Shown here: positions 26,688 through 35,480 of the stretch, in pieces | How positions within the stretch are numbered: the stretch's first letter is position 1 | Layout: the number at the start of each line of letters is the position of its first letter | Source of the DNA: Sphingomicrobium arenosum | GTDB taxonomy: Bacteria > Pseudomonadota > Alphaproteobacteria > Sphingomonadales > Sphingomonadaceae | Direction: 5' to 3' | NCBI RefSeq assembly: GCF_026157085.1 | Contig: NZ_JANPVN010000001.1 | Coordinates: 558,001-622,000, forward strand | Length of the DNA: 64,000 bases | Program-made: the position numbers and the translations under genes | The notes under the pieces: generated by a model | The model's database searches: none | What the model saw: only the letters and a program-made list of their open reading frames with translations | Told to the model about the DNA's origin: nothing

Positions 26688-28526
26688 ATGTCAATAAGAA
26701 GGCTGCCGAATTCCCTCATCGACCGGATCGCGGCAGGCGAGGTCGTCGAACGGCCCGCGAGCGCGTTGAAGGAACTGGTCGAGAATGGACTGGACGCGGG
26801 CGCGAAGCGCATCCGGGTCCAGCTCGAAGGCGGCGGCACCACCCGCATTCTCGTCGAGGACGACGGCCATGGCATGACAAGCGCGGACATGGCGCTGGCC
26901 CTCGAGCGCCATGCAACGAGCAAGCTGCCCGACGAGGCGATCGAGGAAGTGGCGAGCTTCGGCTTTCGCGGCGAGGCCTTGCCCTCGATCGCCAGCGTGT
27001 CGCGCTTCACGCTCGAAAGCCGCTCGGCAGAAGGCGGCGATGGGTGGCGCATCGTCACCGACCATGGCCAGCGCATCGAGACCGGTCCTGCGAGCCTTCC
27101 GCAAGGGACGCGGGTCACGGTCGAGGATCTCTTCGCCAAGGTGCCGGCGCGGCGCAAGTTCATGCGGAGCCCGCGCGCCGAATATCAGGCGGCATTGGAC
27201 ACCATGCGCCGGCTGGCCATGGCGCGGCCCGATGTCGCCTTTCGCTTCGAGCATGACGGGCGCACGATCATCGCCGTCCAGCCGCAGACTGCGCCCGAGC
27301 GCGTCGCGGCGCTGCTGACCCCCGATCTCGCGCGCAACGCCGTGGGCGTCGAGCATCAGCGCGGCGACCTCAGGCTGGAAGGCGTGGTCAGCCTGCCGAC
27401 CTTCAATCGCGGCATGGGCGACCAGCAATATCTGTTCGTCAACGGGCGTCCGGTGAAAGACAAGCTGCTCGTCGGTGCGCTGCGCGGCGCCTATCGCGAC
27501 CTCATCGCGCGTGACCGCCATCCGATCGCGGCGCTGTTCGTCAGCTGTCCGACGAGCGAAGTGGACATCAACGTCCATCCCGCCAAGACCGAGGTGCGCT
27601 TTCGCGATCCGCAAGGCGTTCGCGGACTGATCGTCGGCGGGGTGCGGCGCGCGCTGGAAGAGGCGGGGCATTTGTCGGCAGCGCGCGAACAGCATGCCCA
27701 GCCTGCCAACTGGCAGGTGGAGGGGCAGGGGCCGGCGGCGGGGCAGGGCGACCTTGCCATGCCGCCGTCCGCGCCCATGGCGCAGCCCTTGCCGCAAGGG
27801 ACGGGGCTCCCCTCGGGCGTGCGCGAGATGCCGGCGCCTTATGTCGCGCCAGCGGGGCGGAGCGACGGTTTCGCCGCGGTGATGGCCGCCGCGCCGCTCG
27901 CCCGCGCCGAGGCGGCTGTTGCGCCCGTGCCCGAGGCGAGCCGTCACCCGCTGGGTGCTGCTCGCGGTCAGATCGCCGCCACCTATGTCGTCGCCGAGGC
28001 CGAAGACGGACTGGTCATCGTCGACCAGCATGCCGCGCACGAGCGGCTCGTGCTCGAGGCGATGCGTAGCGCGCGCGAGGGACAAGGGGTGGCCAGCCAA
28101 CCCTTGCTGATCGCCGAGCCGGTCGAATTGGACGAGGCCGATTGCGAGCGACTGGAGGAGGCCGCTACCGAGCTCTTGAAGTTCGGGTTGGAAATCGAGC
28201 GCTTCGGGCCTTCGACGATGCTGGTGCGCGCCACCCCCGCGCCGCTCGGCGACAAGGTGCGCGCACCGCAGCTTCTCGCCGACATTGCCGCCGAACTGGC
28301 CGAATTGGGCAGCGCGCCGACATTGCAGGACCGGCTAGACCTGGTGGCGGGCACCATGGCCTGCCACGGATCGGTCCGCGCCGGTCGTATCCTGTCGGTG
28401 GCGGAAATGAACGCGCTTTTGCGCCAGATCGAGACCACGCCGCATTCGGGGCAGTGCAACCACGGCCGACCGACCTGGGTGAAGCTCGCGCTAGGCGATG
28501 TCGAGAAGCTGTTCGGGCGCCATTAG
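26688..28526 (+). CDS. mutL: DNA mismatch repair protein MutL
   Basis: Protein of 612 residues. The N-terminal GHKL ATPase has VENGLDAGA, DDGHGM and FGFRGEALPS. A transducer domain follows with FVNGRPVKDKLL and NVHPAKTEVRFRD, then a Pro/Ala/Gln-rich linker at about 335-410 and a C-terminal dimerisation domain. The latter contains DQHAAHERLVLE (from Asp446) and GQCNHGRPTW, the latent endonuclease signature found in bacteria lacking MutH. It should nick the new strand after MutS recognition. Its stop codon overlaps the stop of the convergent serine hydrolase gene. Confidence 0.95.
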   Translation: MSIRRLPNSLIDRIAAGEVVERPASALKELVENGLDAGAKRIRVQLEGGGTTRILVEDDGHGMTSADMALALERHATSKLPDEAIEEVASFGFRGEALPSIASVSRFTLESRSAEGGDGWRIVTDHGQRIETGPASLPQGTRVTVEDLFAKVPARRKFMRSPRAEYQAALDTMRRLAMARPDVAFRFEHDGRTIIAVQPQTAPERVAALLTPDLARNAVGVEHQRGDLRLEGVVSLPTFNRGMGDQQYLFVNGRPVKDKLLVGALRGAYRDLIARDRHPIAALFVSCPTSEVDINVHPAKTEVRFRDPQGVRGLIVGGVRRALEEAGHLSAAREQHAQPANWQVEGQGPAAGQGDLAMPPSAPMAQPLPQGTGLPSGVREMPAPYVAPAGRSDGFAAVMAAAPLARAEAAVAPVPEASRHPLGAARGQIAATYVVAEAEDGLVIVDQHAAHERLVLEAMRSAREGQGVASQPLLIAEPVELDEADCERLEEAATELLKFGLEIERFGPSTMLVRATPAPLGDKVRAPQLLADIAAELAELGSAPTLQDRLDLVAGTMACHGSVRAGRILSVAEMNALLRQIETTPHSGQCNHGRPTWVKLALGDVEKLFGRH

Positions 28527-29761
28527 TCGTCGAGGGGCTTGCTGTTCGACAGGAATTCCTCGTCGATCAGCAGGTCGTAGACCTGCCAGTAGAGCTCGTC
28601 GCCAGCTTGACCGTTGGTGAGCACGACGACGCCGCGCCCGGTATCGGGGTGGCCGAACATGAAGCTCTTGAAGGCATTGCCGTTATTGCCGCTGTGATAG
28701 AAATAGCGGGTGTCTCCCTTGCGCTCGATGCCGAGGCCGAAGCCGCCTGGCAGGTTGTCGTGCCAGCGCTCGCCATGGGCGCTGAGCATCCAGTGACGCG
28801 ACTGGGGCGAAATCTTCCATTCTGCGGCGGGCGTCGTGTCCATCAGGAGCGTCATGAAGCGGGCGTAATCCTCGGCGCTGGCGCGGATCGAGCCGGGGAC
28901 CCCGGCATCGATATCGGTCGGCTGGCTCATCTGGGTGAAGGACAAATCAGCCACCCTCGGCGACACCGGATGTGCGACCCGTAAGGCGTTGAACCAGTCC
29001 CACATCGTCCAGCTGTCGATGTCGCGATCCCAGCGCTCCGCGACGGCCTGTATCGCCGGCCCCCAAGCATCGCCAAATTCGCGATGGGCTTTTACCTCTC
29101 CGGTATCACGATCGATGTAGTGACCGGTGGCCGTTCGAGCGCCGATTTCGGGGCGCCACCCCAGGCTGGCGTCGATCTGGCCCGGCTCGAAGATATATTC
29201 GTCCAAGAGCTCGGTGGTCGATTTCTGCGTGACGGTTTCGAGCACTTGCTGGAGCCACATGAAGGCTTCGCCCGAATAACTTTCGCAGGTGCCGGGTTTG
29301 CATTTGGGGACCATCGCGGCGGCCGCATCGGGGGCGGCTGGACGCCAATTCTGGAGCCCGGTGCGATGCGTCATGACATGGCGCACGGTGATCTCGCGGT
29401 TCCATTCATGTTCGGGCATGTCGAAGGGCACGACATAATCGACGAGCTTGTCGTCGAGCCCGATCCGGCCCTCCTCGAGCATGCGCAGCACGAGATAGGC
29501 GAAGATCGGTTTGGAGAGCGAGGCGACCTGGAAGAGCGTTTCATCGGTGACGGGCTGACGGGTCTCGACGTTCATGACGCCGTAATTGGCGTGCCAGCGG
29601 ACCTCACCATCATCGATCACCGCGATCTGCATGCCGGGGACGCCCGACGCGGCGTGCAGCGCTTCCAGTGCCGTCTGTTCTGCGGCGTCGGGAACCCAAC
29701 TGGTCGGAGCGGACTGGGAGAGCGTGGCAGCCGCGACGAGCGTGAACGAGATCGACATCAT
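28523..29761 (-). CDS. Exported serine hydrolase (class C beta-lactamase-like)
   Basis: Protein of 412 residues with a short N-terminal signal-like segment (SISFTLVAAATLSQSA). Family motifs are S-x-x-K as SLSK near 82-85, a Tyr-Ser-Gly segment at the second-motif position (CESYSGEAF) and H-S-G near the C-terminus (YHSGNNGN). These fit esterase or D-aminopeptidase type members rather than a true cephalosporinase. It is convergent with mutL, overlapping by four bases. A second, unrelated member of the same fold opens the window. Confidence 0.85.
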   Translation of the reverse strand: MMSISFTLVAAATLSQSAPTSWVPDAAEQTALEALHAASGVPGMQIAVIDDGEVRWHANYGVMNVETRQPVTDETLFQVASLSKPIFAYLVLRMLEEGRIGLDDKLVDYVVPFDMPEHEWNREITVRHVMTHRTGLQNWRPAAPDAAAAMVPKCKPGTCESYSGEAFMWLQQVLETVTQKSTTELLDEYIFEPGQIDASLGWRPEIGARTATGHYIDRDTGEVKAHREFGDAWGPAIQAVAERWDRDIDSWTMWDWFNALRVAHPVSPRVADLSFTQMSQPTDIDAGVPGSIRASAEDYARFMTLLMDTTPAAEWKISPQSRHWMLSAHGERWHDNLPGGFGLGIERKGDTRYFYHSGNNGNAFKSFMFGHPDTGRGVVVLTNGQAGDELYWQVYDLLIDEEFLSNSKPLDD

Positions 29762-29973
29762 CTTGGTCCCCTTAGGATCGTGACCGAGAGCCTAGGGGGG
29801 ACGGGCGGTCGGGACCAATCGTTTCGTCGATAGAACGACCGCTCTGGTCGAAACCCTCACTCGCCCTCGAGCGCGCCTTTCATGTCGATGAACCGGCGTC
29901 TCACCACTCGTTCAGGACGGGCTCGCAATGAACCCCGTCAGGGAGAATTTCATCGGCATCCAGAGGAGTATCC

Positions 29974-30576
29974 ATGCTGAAAACAAGTCTAGCCGCCGCC
30001 ACCGCATTGGGGGCATTGGCCACGGCCACGCCTGCGGCCGCGCAATTTGCCCCTTCGGGGCCGCGCGTCGAACTGCAACTCGGCAGCGAGACCGACCTCG
30101 TCGATTTGGGTACCGAAGACTATGATCTGTCGGGCACGTATCTGGGCTTTGGCGCAGGCTACGACTTCTCGCTCGGTGTGGTCGCGCTCGGCATCGATGT
30201 CGAGGCTGGCCAGAGCAATATCGAGGAAGATGTCGCCTTCGAGGATGTCGATGGTTTCGTGACTGGCGTCATCGAGAATGACACCGACCTCTATATCGGC
30301 GGTCGTCTTACCGTGCCGGTCGGTCGGCTGTTCGATCTCTATGCAAAGGCGGGCTACACCAACCTCAAGACCGTTTACGATCTAGCGATCGACGATGGCG
30401 AGACGGTGACCTACGAGCTGATCGAGGACAATGAAGGCGGCTATCGCCTCGGTGCCGGCGGTCGTTACTATATCGGTCGCGGCACCTATCTCGGCGGCGA
30501 ATATCGCTATTCGCGCTATGAAGACAGCGAGATCAACAAGCACCAGGCCGTGGCCACGCTCGGGATCCGCTTCTAA
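29974..30576 (+). CDS. Outer membrane beta-barrel protein (opacity/OmpW-like)
   Basis: Protein of 200 residues with a GAGGAG ribosome-binding site and a clear signal peptide ending ATPAAA-QF near residue 25. The mature part has alternating hydrophobic strands of an eight-stranded barrel (DLYIGGRLTVPVGRLFDLYA, YLGGEYRYSRYEDS) and ends in IRF, a C-terminal Phe recognised by the BAM machinery. It is highly acidic. Possibly a porin-like or adhesion protein. A strong terminator follows. Confidence 0.85.
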   Translation: MLKTSLAAATALGALATATPAAAQFAPSGPRVELQLGSETDLVDLGTEDYDLSGTYLGFGAGYDFSLGVVALGIDVEAGQSNIEEDVAFEDVDGFVTGVIENDTDLYIGGRLTVPVGRLFDLYAKAGYTNLKTVYDLAIDDGETVTYELIEDNEGGYRLGAGGRYYIGRGTYLGGEYRYSRYEDSEINKHQAVATLGIRF

Positions 30577-30598
30577 CAATTGTCAGACCGAAAAAGGA

Positions 30599-30637
30599 CG
30601 CCTCCTTCGCGCTTTGACGCGGGGGAGGCGACTTTTT
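30599..30637 (+). terminator. Rho-independent terminator after the barrel gene
   Basis: Stem CGCCTCC/GGAGGCG, extended by further pairing inside, is followed by ACTTTTT. It sits 22 bases after the barrel stop codon. Confidence 0.8.
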
Positions 30638-30651
30638 GTCGGGAGGCTGCT

Positions 30652-30885
30652 ATGAGCCGTGCCATCACGTCCCGGGAGGCGAGCATGGCAGAACAGGATC
30701 GTATCTATTTCGCGCAGCGCGCCGCCGAGGAAATGGAGCGCGCGCAAGGCGCTCACGATCCCGCGGTCAGTGACGTGCATCGCCGCATGACCCGACGGTA
30801 CCTGGAGCGCGCGCTGGTCGGCGATCGCCCCGGTCAGTCGCTCGACGAGGACGGACTGGTCGGCGAGATGTCGTCGAGCCGCTGA
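30652..30885 (+). CDS. Small hypothetical protein
   Basis: Protein of 77 residues from the ATG at 30652 with a GGGAGG ribosome-binding site; an in-frame ATG at 30685 is an alternative. The helical, charged core (YFAQRAAEEMERAQGAHDPA, then HRRMTRRYLERAL) resembles short uncharacterised proteins common in Sphingomonadales. Its last 52 bases overlap the 3' end of the reductoisomerase gene on the other strand, so one of the two C-termini may be free to vary. Confidence 0.6.
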   Translation: MSRAITSREASMAEQDRIYFAQRAAEEMERAQGAHDPAVSDVHRRMTRRYLERALVGDRPGQSLDEDGLVGEMSSSR

Positions 30886-31832
30886 CGCGCCGCCTCGGCG
30901 GGATGCGCACGCGCCCGGTCGCGGGCCTTCGACAAAAGCGGGTAGCCCTCGGCCGCTTCTTCGGCGAGCTGGGCGGCGAATTCGCCTTCACGCACGCTCT
31001 TCATGATGTCGCGCATGCGGGTGCGGACATGATGATCGACGATGGCCGGTCCGCCGAGCACCGCGCCAAGCTCGGCGGTGTTGGAAATGACCTCGCGCAT
31101 GGCGGCAATCCCGCGCTCGTCGACGAGATCGGCGAGGAGTTTCAGTTCCTTGACGCATTCGAAATAGGCGACCTCTTCGGAATAGCCCGCCTCGACGAGG
31201 GTTTCATAACCGGCCAGCAGGAGCGCGGGGACGCCGCCCCAGACGACCGCTTGCTCGTTGAACAGGTCGGCGACGCATTCTTCCTCGAAGCTCGAGGCGA
31301 TGAGCCCGGCGCGCGCGCAGCCGATGGCGCGGCCATAGGCGAAGGCGATGTTGCGGGCATGGCCGCTGCGATCCTGCGCGACGGCCCAGAGCGCGGGCAT
31401 GCCCTTGCCCTCGGTGTGGAGCTGGCGAAGCGCCGTGCCGGGACCCTTGGGCGCGATGAGCAGGAGGTCCAAGTCCTCACGCGGGCGAATGTGGTTGAAG
31501 TGCACGGCGAGGCCGTGGCTGAAACCCAGCGCGCTGCCCGGTTCGAGCGCGGGTTCGATCACGCCGTAAATGCCGGTCATGAGTTCGTCGGGCACGAGCA
31601 TCATGGTGAGGGCCGCACCCTTTGGCGCCTTATCGAGGGCGAGGGGGGTGAGGCCGTCGGCGCGCACCCTGTCGAACGTGTCGCTGCCCTCGCGAAGACC
31701 GACGACAACGTCGATCCCGCTGTCGGCGAGGTTGAGCGCCTGGGCGCGACCCTGGTTGCCATAGCCGATGATGGCGACGCGCTTACCCGCCAGCGGAGCG
31801 GGGTCGATGGCCTGTTCGGTGACGATCTGCAT
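30834..31832 (-). CDS. Divergent ketol-acid reductoisomerase homologue
   Basis: Protein of 332 residues related to IlvC, the second enzyme of branched-chain amino acid synthesis. The Rossmann motif is present (IIGYGNQGRAQALNL), as is IAPKGPGTALRQL. The metal-binding region appears as ADLFNEQAVVWGG. Where most IlvC have GYGSQGHAHA, this protein has GNQGRAQA, and other conserved positions differ too. No ilvB/ilvH neighbours are in the window. It may be a second KARI with a different cofactor or substrate preference, or the only copy in a divergent lineage. It ends inside the 3' end of the opposing small gene. Confidence 0.8.
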   Translation of the reverse strand: MQIVTEQAIDPAPLAGKRVAIIGYGNQGRAQALNLADSGIDVVVGLREGSDTFDRVRADGLTPLALDKAPKGAALTMMLVPDELMTGIYGVIEPALEPGSALGFSHGLAVHFNHIRPREDLDLLLIAPKGPGTALRQLHTEGKGMPALWAVAQDRSGHARNIAFAYGRAIGCARAGLIASSFEEECVADLFNEQAVVWGGVPALLLAGYETLVEAGYSEEVAYFECVKELKLLADLVDERGIAAMREVISNTAELGAVLGGPAIVDHHVRTRMRDIMKSVREGEFAAQLAEEAAEGYPLLSKARDRARAHPAEAARQRLDDISPTSPSSSSD

Positions 31833-31841
31833 GAGACGACC

Positions 31842-32765
31842 TTAGGCGGGGGGATCGAGCAGGGCTAGGGCGGCGATGATGGCGGCCTCGCTGTCGAGCG
31901 GATCGGTGTAGCGCGGCCAATCGTCGGGGGTCTGGCCGCGAAACCAGGTATATTGGCGCTTCATATATTGGCGCGTGGCGAGCTGACCCGCGGCGATGGC
32001 GTCGGCGAGGCTGGTCTCGCCCGACAGATGCGCGATGAGTTCGGGCACGCCGATGGCGCGCATCACGGGAAGAATGGGGTCGAGGTCACGGGCCAGCAGC
32101 GCGCGCGCTTCGTCGAGGGCGCCATGCTCGACCATGGTCTCGAAGCGTCGGTTGCAGCGCTTCGCGAGCCAGTCGCGCGGTGGCAGAAGGAGCAGCGGGC
32201 GAAGCTGGACATCATCGCCGATGCCGCCTTCCTTGCGCGCTTGCCAATAGCTGAGCGGCTGGCCGGTCGAGCGAATGACCTCGAGCGCGCGGGCGACGCG
32301 CAGCGTGTCGCCGGCATTGAGCCGTGCGGCTGCCTCGGGATCCTCCTGCTGGAGCGCTGCATAATTGTCGGCGGTCGGGGCCTTGCGGATCGCGGTTCGA
32401 ATAGCCGGGTCGATGTCAGGGACCGGGGCGATGCCCTGGAGCAGACTGCGAAGATAAAGGCCGGTGCCGCCGACGAGGATGGGGAGCTTGCCCGCCGCAT
32501 GGGCAGAAGCGATCTCGTCCCTCGCGAGCCGCACCCAATCGCCCGCCGAACAGGGGTGCGCGCCATCGCGCACGCCATAGAGGCGGTGGGGCGCGCGCGC
32601 TTGTTCGGCGGCGGCGGGGCTGGCGGCGAGGATCGACAGGTCGGCATAAATTTGCGCGCTGTCGGCATTGATGACGATCCCTCCATCGGCCTCGGCGAGG
32701 CGCAGCGCGAGTTCGGACTTGCCGCTGGCGGTCGGACCCGCGATGAGGGCGAGAGGAGGCTTCAT
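31842..32765 (-). CDS. miaA: tRNA dimethylallyltransferase
   Basis: Enzyme of 307 residues that prenylates A37 of tRNAs reading UNN codons. The P-loop GPTASGKS is near residue 10, followed by VINADSAQIYADL, the substrate-binding LVGGTGLYL and the C-terminal RQYMKRQYTWFR. The start is taken at the ATG at 32765 (MKPPLALIAGP); an in-frame ATG two codons earlier is an alternative. Its start codon overlaps that of serB on the other strand, so the two share a promoter region embedded in coding DNA. Confidence 0.92.
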   Translation of the reverse strand: MKPPLALIAGPTASGKSELALRLAEADGGIVINADSAQIYADLSILAASPAAAEQARAPHRLYGVRDGAHPCSAGDWVRLARDEIASAHAAGKLPILVGGTGLYLRSLLQGIAPVPDIDPAIRTAIRKAPTADNYAALQQEDPEAAARLNAGDTLRVARALEVIRSTGQPLSYWQARKEGGIGDDVQLRPLLLLPPRDWLAKRCNRRFETMVEHGALDEARALLARDLDPILPVMRAIGVPELIAHLSGETSLADAIAAGQLATRQYMKRQYTWFRGQTPDDWPRYTDPLDSEAAIIAALALLDPPA

Positions 32766-33597
32766 GACCATTGCCACGCTGATAGCAGCCGATCCGCTCA
32801 ATGCCAGCCATGTCGAGGCGCTCGCCCGGCGGCACGGTGCCGAACTCCACTGGCATGACGAGCGCGCGGCGCGGTTGCGCGGGGTCGGCGATCGGCTGCG
32901 CGCTGATATGGATGGGATGGCGGCAGACGTCATCTTTCATGCCGGCGGGCGACCCGCTCTATTTCTTGCCGACATGGACAGCACCATGATCGGGCAGGAG
33001 TGTATCGACGAGCTCGCCGCCGAGGCGGGGGTAGGGGAGCGCGTCGCCGACATCACCGAGCGGGCGATGCGCGGCGAGCTCGACTTCGAGGGCGCGCTCA
33101 AGGAGCGACTGGCACTGCTAGAAGGCCTCGAAGACGCGGTGATCGACAGGCTGCTCGCGACCCGTATCAAGCCCAATGACGGCGCGCGGCGATTGGTTCG
33201 CACGCTCCAGCACCATGGCGTGCGCACCGTGCTGGTCTCGGGCGGCTTCACCGCTTTTGCCGACCGTATCGGGGCGCAGCTCGGATTCGACCGGGTCGTC
33301 GCCAACCGGCTCGGCACTGTTAACGGCAAGCTGACGGGGGCAGTCGACGGGGCGATCGTCGATGGCGCGGTCAAGCAGGCGACGCTCGAAGCGGAGCGGG
33401 CGAAAGTGGGCGGGCCGGTGATCGCGATCGGCGACGGGGCGAATGACCTGCCGATGCTCGGCGCGGCCGATCTGGGCATCGCCTACCGTGCCAAGCCCAA
33501 GGTCGCGGCGGCGGCCGATGCGCGGCTCGATCACGCCCCGCTCGACGCGCTCCTGTGGATTTTCGACATTGCACGCGAGGATTGGCTCACCGACTAG
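32764..33597 (+). CDS. serB: Phosphoserine phosphatase
   Basis: HAD-superfamily phosphatase of 277 residues for the last step of serine synthesis. Motif I is DMDSTMIGQE, motif II VSGGF, then the Lys in VDGAVKQA and motif IV GDGANDLPML. The N-terminal 70 residues are the short ACT-like extension seen in proteobacterial SerB. The start ATG at 32764 has AGAGGAGG upstream; those bases lie inside miaA. The stop overlaps the stop of the next, convergent gene by four bases. Confidence 0.93.
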   Translation: MTIATLIAADPLNASHVEALARRHGAELHWHDERAARLRGVGDRLRADMDGMAADVIFHAGGRPALFLADMDSTMIGQECIDELAAEAGVGERVADITERAMRGELDFEGALKERLALLEGLEDAVIDRLLATRIKPNDGARRLVRTLQHHGVRTVLVSGGFTAFADRIGAQLGFDRVVANRLGTVNGKLTGAVDGAIVDGAVKQATLEAERAKVGGPVIAIGDGANDLPMLGAADLGIAYRAKPKVAAAADARLDHAPLDALLWIFDIAREDWLTD

Positions 33598-34544
33598 GGC
33601 CGGATCGTGAAGCAGGAGCGCCCGCTGGCCTCGAGTGCAGCGCAGGCGCGTTCGGCGCTTGCCGCATCAGCAAACCCGGTGATTCGCAGCCGGGTGATGC
33701 CGCCGCCATCGACATAGAGCGGCGACTTGCCGGCAAGCGCGGGCATGTCCTGCAGTTCCGCGTAGAGCCCTTCCGCCGCACCTTCTTGCGTAAAGGCGCC
33801 GAGCTGGATCGAATAGGTCCCGCTGCTCATCGCCGACATGCGCTGGGCTGCGGACCTGGCATCCACCCCGGCCTCCACTGACGGTTCCAGACGGGGCGGA
33901 GGCCTGGTTACGGGCGGTGTCGGTCGCGGCGCTGCCGCGGCCTCGCGCCGATCCTCGAGAATGGTCGCCAGCTGTTCCTGCCCGGTGGCGAGCGACTGGG
34001 CGAGGGCAACGCCCCGGCGGCGGGTCTCGACCGGAAGGAGTCGGTCCATTTCGGCCAGCGTGGTCTTGGCAGGCGCAAGGTCCCTGGCGGCGGCGCGGCT
34101 GACGAGCGCATAGCCGGTGACCATGTCGCGGGTGAGCGTCTCCCCGTTGAACAAGGCCGTGCCGTAGACGAGCATGGCACGCGGTTCGCCGGCATCGGCG
34201 GCGTCGCGCAGCCAGCGCAGTCCCTCCGCCCGCTCGCCCTGACCGAACAGCATGAGCCCGAGATTGGTGCGCGCGCCCATGTGGCCCTGCCGCGCGGCGC
34301 GTTCGAACAGGCCGCGGGCGCGATTCTTGTCGACCGCCACTCCGCGCCCCAGTCGATAGGCCTGGCCGAGGTTGAACAGCGCATCGCGGTCCCCCGCCTC
34401 GGCGAGCGGCGCCCAGATGGCGACGGCGCGTTCATGCTCGCCGCCGCGCCACGCCGCGATGCCCTGTGCGACCTCGCTGGAGGGCGGGGCCGGGGCGAGG
34501 GCGAGGAGGAGGGCGGAAAAAATCGGCGTCGACATGCTTACCAT
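33594..34544 (-). CDS. Sel1-repeat and SPOR-domain protein
   Basis: Secreted or periplasmic protein of about 316 residues; a second in-frame ATG three codons in is an equally good start. A signal-like N-terminus (PIFSALLLALAPAPP) precedes Sel1/TPR-type repeats at about 45-165 (LFNLGQAYRLGRGVAVDKNR, ARTNLGLMLFGQGE). A Pro-rich linker follows, then a SPOR domain at about 240-316 (YSIQLGAFTQEGAAEGLYAE). SPOR domains bind denuded septal peptidoglycan. It diverges from the ParA cassette that encodes a second SPOR protein. Confidence 0.85.
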   Translation of the reverse strand: MVSMSTPIFSALLLALAPAPPSSEVAQGIAAWRGGEHERAVAIWAPLAEAGDRDALFNLGQAYRLGRGVAVDKNRARGLFERAARQGHMGARTNLGLMLFGQGERAEGLRWLRDAADAGEPRAMLVYGTALFNGETLTRDMVTGYALVSRAAARDLAPAKTTLAEMDRLLPVETRRRGVALAQSLATGQEQLATILEDRREAAAAPRPTPPVTRPPPRLEPSVEAGVDARSAAQRMSAMSSGTYSIQLGAFTQEGAAEGLYAELQDMPALAGKSPLYVDGGGITRLRITGFADAASAERACAALEASGRSCFTIRP

Positions 34545-34674
34545 TTCGCTACCATATCCGTTTGAAATGCCGTCACTAAGTTGCGTGTCCTACAGTGCCA
34601 CATTCGCCCCGCGATGCAAGCAGGGGCACATCCCCCAAAAAGCGTTAACCAGATTTTAGTGCCCTTCAGGCCAA

Positions 34675-34721
34675 TTGGCAGGGATACGAAATATTCGTCC
34701 AATTCCGGCGAGGGGAAAATA
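34675..34721 (+). promoter_or_regulatory. Possible promoter of the ParA cassette
   Basis: TTGGCA at 34675-34680 and TCCAAT at 34698-34703 are 17 bases apart, and a GAGGGGA ribosome-binding site follows before the ATG at 34722. The -10 match is poor. Confidence 0.25.
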
Positions 34722-35456
34722 ATGCGCGTTCTGGCTATGGCATCGCAGAAGGGTGGCTCGGGCAAGACCACCGTTTCGGGCCACCTGGCGGTTCAGGCTC
34801 AACGGGCCGGCCACGGTCCGGTCTGTCTTATCGACATCGATCCGCAGGGCTCGCTCGCCGACTGGTGGAACGAGCGCGAGGATGAAATGCCCGCGTTCGC
34901 CCAGACCACGGTTGCGCGTCTCGCGTCCGACCTCGAAGTGCTGCGCCAGCAGGGCTTCAAGCTGGCCGTGATCGATACGCCGCCGGCCATCACCATGGCC
35001 ATTCAGTCGGTCATCGCGGTGGCCGAGCTCGTCATCATCCCGACCCGTCCGAGCCCGCACGATCTGCGCGCCGTCGGCGCCACGGTCGACCTGTGCGACC
35101 GCGCCGGCAAACCCGCCATCTTCGTCGTCAACGCCGCGACCCCCAAGGCCAAGATCACCTATGAAGCGGCGGTCGCGCTGTCGCAGCATGGCACGGTCGC
35201 GCCGGTCACGGTCCATCACCGCACCGACTTCGCCGCCTCGATGATCGATGGCCGCACCGTCATGGAAATCGATCCCGAGGGTCGTAGCGCGCAGGAGATC
35301 ACCGAGCTGTGGTCCTATGTCGCCGATCGCCTCGAGAAGAATTTCCGTCGCACCGTCTTTGCCGCTCCCAACGTGGGGGGCAGCGCGCCGGCGCAGGGCG
35401 GGCAGCCCGCCGCGCCGCGTCCGGTCGGTGGCTTCGGTCGCCGGGTCGTCGGTTAA
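34722..35456 (+). CDS. ParA-family ATPase
   Basis: Protein of 244 residues from the ATG at 34722. It has the deviant Walker A motif KGGSGKTT near residue 10, IDIDPQGSLADWW and DTPPAIT, all diagnostic of ParA/MinD ATPases that form dynamic dimers on DNA. There is no N-terminal helix-turn-helix, so it resembles small chromosomal or type Ib ParA proteins. The last 35 residues are Gly/Pro/Ala-rich. No ParB is encoded here. The next gene encodes an acidic protein with a ribbon-helix-helix-like C-terminus that could be its DNA-binding partner. Confidence 0.9.
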   Translation: MRVLAMASQKGGSGKTTVSGHLAVQAQRAGHGPVCLIDIDPQGSLADWWNEREDEMPAFAQTTVARLASDLEVLRQQGFKLAVIDTPPAITMAIQSVIAVAELVIIPTRPSPHDLRAVGATVDLCDRAGKPAIFVVNAATPKAKITYEAAVALSQHGTVAPVTVHHRTDFAASMIDGRTVMEIDPEGRSAQEITELWSYVADRLEKNFRRTVFAAPNVGGSAPAQGGQPAAPRPVGGFGRRVVG

Positions 35457-35480
35457 GCAGCGCTGGGAGGAGCGAGACAG

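Noticed and set aside
29870..29915. Possible EcfG-type promoter (TGAAC and CGTT) before the barrel gene
   Set aside because: The first base of the -35 motif is wrong and the spacing is 15 rather than 16-17, so the match is too weak to list.
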